Below, piece after piece: positions 60,964 through 64,000 of a DNA stretch of 64,000 nt. Below the pieces are notes generated by a model, which was given only the letters and a program-made list of their open reading frames with translations, was not told the origin of the DNA and searched no databases. Within the stretch, counting starts at the first letter, position 1; every line of letters starts with the position of its first letter. Location of the stretch: contig NZ_FUID01000052.1 of the NCBI RefSeq assembly GCF_900163635.1, positions 62,001 through 126,000 of the forward strand, read 5' to 3'. Origin of the DNA: Leucobacter sp. 7(1). Lineage in GTDB: Bacteria; Actinomycetota; Actinomycetes; Actinomycetales; Microbacteriaceae. Made by a program: the position numbers and the translations under genes.

Positions 60964-61136
60964 GCGCCGCGGAACTCACCCCCGAGGTCGCGCCGGATCC
61001 CGCGCCGAACATCACACCGCAGGCACCAGCACCGTTTACGATGCTGGGAGCAAGCGGTGTGGGCGTGTGTGAGGGCGACGTGTGTGCAATGCCAGGTGCG
61101 GTAACCGGCCCCCAGGACACCGAGCCCGCGAACTAG
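60960..61136 (+). CDS. 58-residue Cys-X4-Cys protein coupled to the thiol oxidoreductase
   Basis: The ATG at 60960 overlaps the DsbA-like stop (ATGA). The frame encodes a Pro/Ala-rich head followed by GVGVCEGDVCAMPG, with two cysteines four residues apart, and a short acidic tail. It is not a recognised domain. Coupling to a dithiol oxidoreductase suggests a small redox partner or a detached C-terminal tail of that enzyme. Confidence 0.5.
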   Translation: MSAAELTPEVAPDPAPNITPQAPAPFTMLGASGVGVCEGDVCAMPGAVTGPQDTEPAN

Positions 61137-61152
61137 ACCAGGGGCCCGGAAG

Positions 61153-61491
61153 CTACGCTCCCGACTCCACATGCACGGCGGTCACCTCAAGCTGCGCGCC
61201 CTGCACACCCCAATTGGAGAGCTCTGATTGGAGCGCCCCGTACACCGCGCGCACAACTTGAGGCGTCGCGTGTGCGGTTCCGACCCCAAGCGCGACCTCA
61301 ACAAGCAGCGACTCCTCGACGGCGCTCACGCGCACGGGGGAACCGGGGTCCGCACCGTTCACGGCCGACACTGCGCCCGCTGCCAGCGCGTGAAGCGCGG
61401 ACGAACCTGGCGGGTACAGCTCGACAACCCCGGGAATTGTCCGCACGAGCGCATCAATCTGGGCGCGCAGCATCCGCAAATCTTCCGTCAT
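61153..61491 (-). CDS. Asp23/Gls24-type envelope protein, short
   Basis: The 112-residue protein has a strand-helix-strand-helix pattern (VRVSAVEESLLVEVALGVGTAHATPQVVRAVYGALQ, then LEVTAVHVES) like the Asp23 domain without the C-terminal part. Asp23 proteins bind membrane-anchored AmaP-like proteins and form envelope-stress assemblies. The ATG at 61491 overlaps the previous gene by four bases. Last gene of the operon on the minus strand. Confidence 0.6.
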   Translation of the reverse strand: MTEDLRMLRAQIDALVRTIPGVVELYPPGSSALHALAAGAVSAVNGADPGSPVRVSAVEESLLVEVALGVGTAHATPQVVRAVYGALQSELSNWGVQGAQLEVTAVHVESGA

Positions 61492-62192
61492 TTCTCCTCC
61501 TTGGCGCGGGCGGGCCACCACTGCACATCTCTCACGCGAATATCCACAGCGGAGACATTCAGTTCTGTATGGTGCGCCAGTCTCGCCGCTATTTCGTGTC
61601 GGAGCCGTGCGACCCGAGAGTGGATCGGCACCCCGTACTGCACGCTCACATCGACAAGAATCCTGGTGGGTGCCCCCCATTCAGTCACCTCACCGTCAAA
61701 ATGGCAGCGCCCGATCAGCACACCGGACACCGCAGATTCCGCAGAGCGGATCACACCTCGGACAGCTCCCTCGGTCATCCCCAGGCGCACTTCCGGGACC
61801 GACTCAACGGCCCCGTTCTGGATCTCAGCTACGCCAGACTGCCGGGACTCAGACCACAGGATTTCGGATGGCACGGGTTCAGTCGGCGCGATCGGGATCT
61901 TCCGTCCGGCGCGCACATCGTGCGCGATACCCGCGAGAATGCCCTGCACCCACCCCTCGTCAGGAGCGGGTTCGGCTGCAACCTCCGCGGCCATCGCCTC
62001 GGCGGTAAACCCGCGCAGCTTCGCGAGCGCATCCAGCGCGAGACGGCAGGCCGGCGAGGCCTCGATTGCGGGATTCCTGGGTTCCCGACCCGATTCCAAG
62101 TAGTCTGCAAGCTCTTCAAGCGTGTGCCCGTCGAGTTCATCGAAGCTTCCAGGCACGGCCTCCACCCCGTCCAGGCGGTCATTTTCACTCAT
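61488..62192 (-). CDS. Asp23/Gls24-family envelope stress protein with acidic N-terminal region
   Basis: The 234-residue protein has an N-terminal anti-sigma-like helical part (about 20-110: LEELADYLESG, ACRLALDALAKLRGFTAEAMA) followed by an Asp23 domain (about 145-230: VRGVIRSAESAVSGVLIGRCHFDG and VRDVQWWPAR). The ATG at 62192 overlaps the sigma-factor stop and has GGAGGA six bases upstream. Its N-terminal part could bind the ECF sigma factor encoded just upstream (inference). Confidence 0.7.
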   Translation of the reverse strand: MSENDRLDGVEAVPGSFDELDGHTLEELADYLESGREPRNPAIEASPACRLALDALAKLRGFTAEAMAAEVAAEPAPDEGWVQGILAGIAHDVRAGRKIPIAPTEPVPSEILWSESRQSGVAEIQNGAVESVPEVRLGMTEGAVRGVIRSAESAVSGVLIGRCHFDGEVTEWGAPTRILVDVSVQYGVPIHSRVARLRHEIAARLAHHTELNVSAVDIRVRDVQWWPARAKEEK

Positions 62193-62755
62193 CGCCATTC
62201 CTCCATTCTGACCAGGAGAAACTTCCGGGCGCGGGCCAGTAGACCGCGCACTGTCGATGCCGAAACGTCAAGTTCTTCAGCGATCTCCTCATAGCTGCAT
62301 TCTCCGATCTCTCGCAGCACCCAACACGCTCGCTGAGCGTCTGGGAGCTCGTGCAGTGCTGCGCTCAACGCTGCCGTGCCGCTTCGCCCCTCAACGATTC
62401 GAGCTGGCGAGGTGTGCGCGGGCGCTGTCGGTTCCAGGTCGTCAACGTCGAGGTGTACCCGAGCCGCTCGAATCCGGTCGATTGCCGTCCTCCCGGTGAT
62501 CCGCATCAGCCAGCTCCGCACCCGAGCGGGGTCCGAGAGTTCCCCCATCCGCTGCCACGCGGTGACCCAGACCTCCTGCACCACATCGTCAACCTCGGCG
62601 TTCCCGGGGAGCACCTGTCGCGCATACGCCCGCATCATCGGTGTGTGTCGCCGCACCAGCACCGCGAAGGCAACCGTATCGCCGTCCGCGGCGCGTCCCG
62701 CGACAATCGCATCATCGGCACCGGCCAGCGCGTGTTCGTGGGCGTGAGCACCCAT
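62189..62755 (-). CDS. ECF-type RNA polymerase sigma factor
   Basis: The 188-residue factor has region 2 (VDDVVQEVWVTAWQRM, about 57-72, and RSWLMRITGRTAIDRIR) and region 4 (LHELPDAQRACWVLREIGECSYEEIAEELDVSASTVRG, about 130-170). GGAGGGGGAG precedes the ATG at 62755. It is coupled to the Asp23-domain genes, so it probably regulates envelope genes including this operon. An N-terminal His-rich MGAHAHEHA head is unusual. Confidence 0.87.
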   Translation of the reverse strand: MGAHAHEHALAGADDAIVAGRAADGDTVAFAVLVRRHTPMMRAYARQVLPGNAEVDDVVQEVWVTAWQRMGELSDPARVRSWLMRITGRTAIDRIRAARVHLDVDDLEPTAPAHTSPARIVEGRSGTAALSAALHELPDAQRACWVLREIGECSYEEIAEELDVSASTVRGLLARARKFLLVRMEEWR

Positions 62756-62851
62756 GTCTCCCCCTCCCTGGAGGTCCGACAGTCCCGGACCGTCATTCTT
62801 CACCGCGTTCCTGAACATTGCGAGCACGAACTCCGCAGCGTATTCCCACCC

Positions 62852-63466
62852 TCACCGCACCCTGACGGCGGAGCGCCATCGGTGCCAGACCCCCGGCCCG
62901 GCGAGATGCAGCACCACGGGCATCGACGCACCGACGAGCGCATCCCATTCCGCGGCTGCGGTCTCGGCGGCTGTCACGACCTCCGACAGCACCGCCCCCC
63001 GCTGGGTTGTGGCTCGAAGGAGCAAGGCGGGCTCGCGGCGCACACGAAAGGCTCCGATCTGCACGGAGATCACGCCCGGGCAGTCGCGCATCGCGTCGCC
63101 AATGACCTCTGCGGCGACGCTGCGATCGACAGCCGTCACTCCGCCCACTTCGGCCGCCCTGGCGACCGTGGACGTTCGTCCGCCGCCGCGCGTTGCGAGA
63201 AACCAGATCAGCAGCGCAAGCACTCCCAGGATTCCAGCAACTCCCCATGCCACGAGGCCTGGCGGCACAGCCGTGTTCTGCGGATCGCTCACCACAGCAG
63301 ACACCGCTGCGCGTGCGTCCGACACCGAGTCGTCCCACCCCGGCAGAACACGCGAGATCGCGTCCGGCCACACCGATATCATCACCAGGACGCCTCCGAT
63401 GACTGCCAAGACCAGGCCGGCCAGGCACAGTACGACACGATTGAGGATCCGGTTCGTCGAGTTCAT
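62852..63466 (-). CDS. AmaP-like membrane protein of the Asp23 operon
   Basis: The 204-residue protein has an N-terminal membrane helix (NRVVLCLAGLVLAVIGGVLVMISVW), a second helix near 85 (GVAGILGVLALLIWFLA) and a cytoplasmic part, the topology of alkaline shock membrane anchor proteins such as AmaP. The start overlaps the next gene stop by four bases. It would tether Asp23 proteins at the membrane (inference). Confidence 0.65.
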   Translation of the reverse strand: MNSTNRILNRVVLCLAGLVLAVIGGVLVMISVWPDAISRVLPGWDDSVSDARAAVSAVVSDPQNTAVPPGLVAWGVAGILGVLALLIWFLATRGGGRTSTVARAAEVGGVTAVDRSVAAEVIGDAMRDCPGVISVQIGAFRVRREPALLLRATTQRGAVLSEVVTAAETAAAEWDALVGASMPVVLHLAGPGVWHRWRSAVRVR

Positions 63467-64000
63467 GCGAGCACCCCCTGAGACGCGATTGAAACTCGGA
63501 CAGAAGCGGGGAACCCCGCGTCACGAAGCACCGCCTCCGCGGCACGCGTCACGCTCCGGGGATCCTGCGGAACACCGCTTGTCGGGGTGATGCGCACGGC
63601 AACCGCGCGCGTGCCCACATTCACACTCACCTGTCCCCGCCCGATCCCGCATCGCATCGCGACTCCGTCCGCCACCGCGTTCGCAAGCACGGTGGCGTCA
63701 CACAACACCCCGATCCGCGCGCTCGTCCGCTGTCGCCGTGAGTTCCGGCCCGGGAGCACACCGGCCCCCAGGAGCAGCAGGCCGAGCAGGAGTATCGCGA
63801 TCCCTGCGGCGAGCGCAAGCGCGGGAGCGAGCCTCAGCTCCTGCAGCGTTGTCGCGAGCCCGTCACGGATCCGAGCGTCAAAGCTCCCCCAGACCACGGC
63901 GGCAACCGCGCCCAGGATCCCCACAAGCAGGACGCTCACGACGGCGACCGCGGGCGCGGTCCGCGAGGCGTGGGTTTCCCGGCGGAGCACCCGCCGGTAC
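63463..64000 (-). CDS. DUF6286-like membrane protein (5' end beyond window)
   Basis: At least 178 residues: RRVLRRETHASRTAPAV motif, two membrane helices (about 20-40 and 55-85) and a cytoplasmic domain (VNVGTRAVAVRITPTSG). The frame stays open upstream to the window edge, with YRRVLRRETH continuing past the possible GTG at 63990, so the true start probably lies outside. Such proteins occur in actinobacterial Asp23 operons; their function is unknown. Confidence 0.65.
   Translation of the reverse strand, partial: YRRVLRRETHASRTAPAVAVVSVLLVGILGAVAAVVWGSFDARIRDGLATTLQELRLAPALALAAGIAILLLGLLLLGAGVLPGRNSRRQRTSARIGVLCDATVLANAVADGVAMRCGIGRGQVSVNVGTRAVAVRITPTSGVPQDPRSVTRAAEAVLRDAGFPASVRVSIASQGVLA

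Overview
The window reads as chromosomal DNA of a high-GC Gram-positive bacterium of the Actinomycetota. The support is strong GC bias at third codon positions, frequent GTG starts, genes joined by ATGA/GTGA/TAATG overlaps, several likely leaderless promoters, a DtxR-type iron box, sortase-type surface proteins with long Pro/Thr or Pro/Lys wall stalks, and an Asp23/DUF6286/ECF envelope operon. A member of the Microbacteriaceae (for example Leucobacter) is a reasonable guess, but this is inference from gene content. I saw no rRNA, tRNA, prophage, intact transposase or CRISPR array.

Region 1 (about 1-24,400) is an aromatic/branched-chain acid catabolic island. An acyl-CoA dehydrogenase-like gene, a carbonic anhydrase and a YbaK deacylase precede an MHS-family carboxylate transporter and an Lrp regulator. 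Next comes a three-gene 2-oxoacid dehydrogenase set (E1alpha, E1beta, E2; no E3), then thiolase, enoyl-CoA hydratase, 3-hydroxyacyl-CoA dehydrogenase and paaZ. A cell-wall RCC1-repeat protein separates these from the second paa block: a TetR regulator, paaK and a thioesterase on the minus strand, divergent from paaABCDE, paaG and another thioesterase. The phenylacetyl-CoA pathway is therefore complete from ligase to thiolase. PaaR-like operator sequences occur at three promoters.

Region 2 (24,400-41,400) holds a truncated FAD monooxygenase with a palindromic element, an ABC-F ATPase preceded by a possible leader peptide, and a cluster that looks like hydroxy-acid or sugar-acid catabolism: SDR, HIBADH-like reductase, D-2-hydroxyacid dehydrogenase, IlvD/Edd dehydratase, a PAAT-type ABC importer and a GntR regulator. 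A HicAB toxin-antitoxin pair sits inside it. A TetR/MFS efflux pair and a second surface protein, broken by a one-base frameshift, follow.

Region 3 (41,400-50,700) is an iron operon under one DtxR box: siderophore-binding lipoprotein, two FecCD permeases, FecE ATPase, a heterodimeric exporter-fold ABC pair and a siderophore-interacting reductase. A GyrI-like protein lies beyond it.

Region 4 (50,700-64,000) contains an AraC regulator divergent from a 14-TM-type MFS pump; a copper operon (CopZ, a 46-residue membrane protein, CopA) with a YHS-domain protein nearby; two tandem FMN reductases; a MarR/LLM-oxidoreductase pair; a FrnE-like thiol oxidoreductase coupled to a 58-residue Cys protein; and an ECF sigma/Asp23 envelope operon that runs off the right edge. 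The MFS pump and copZ promoters share CsoR-type 17-bp palindromes, although no csoR gene is in the window.
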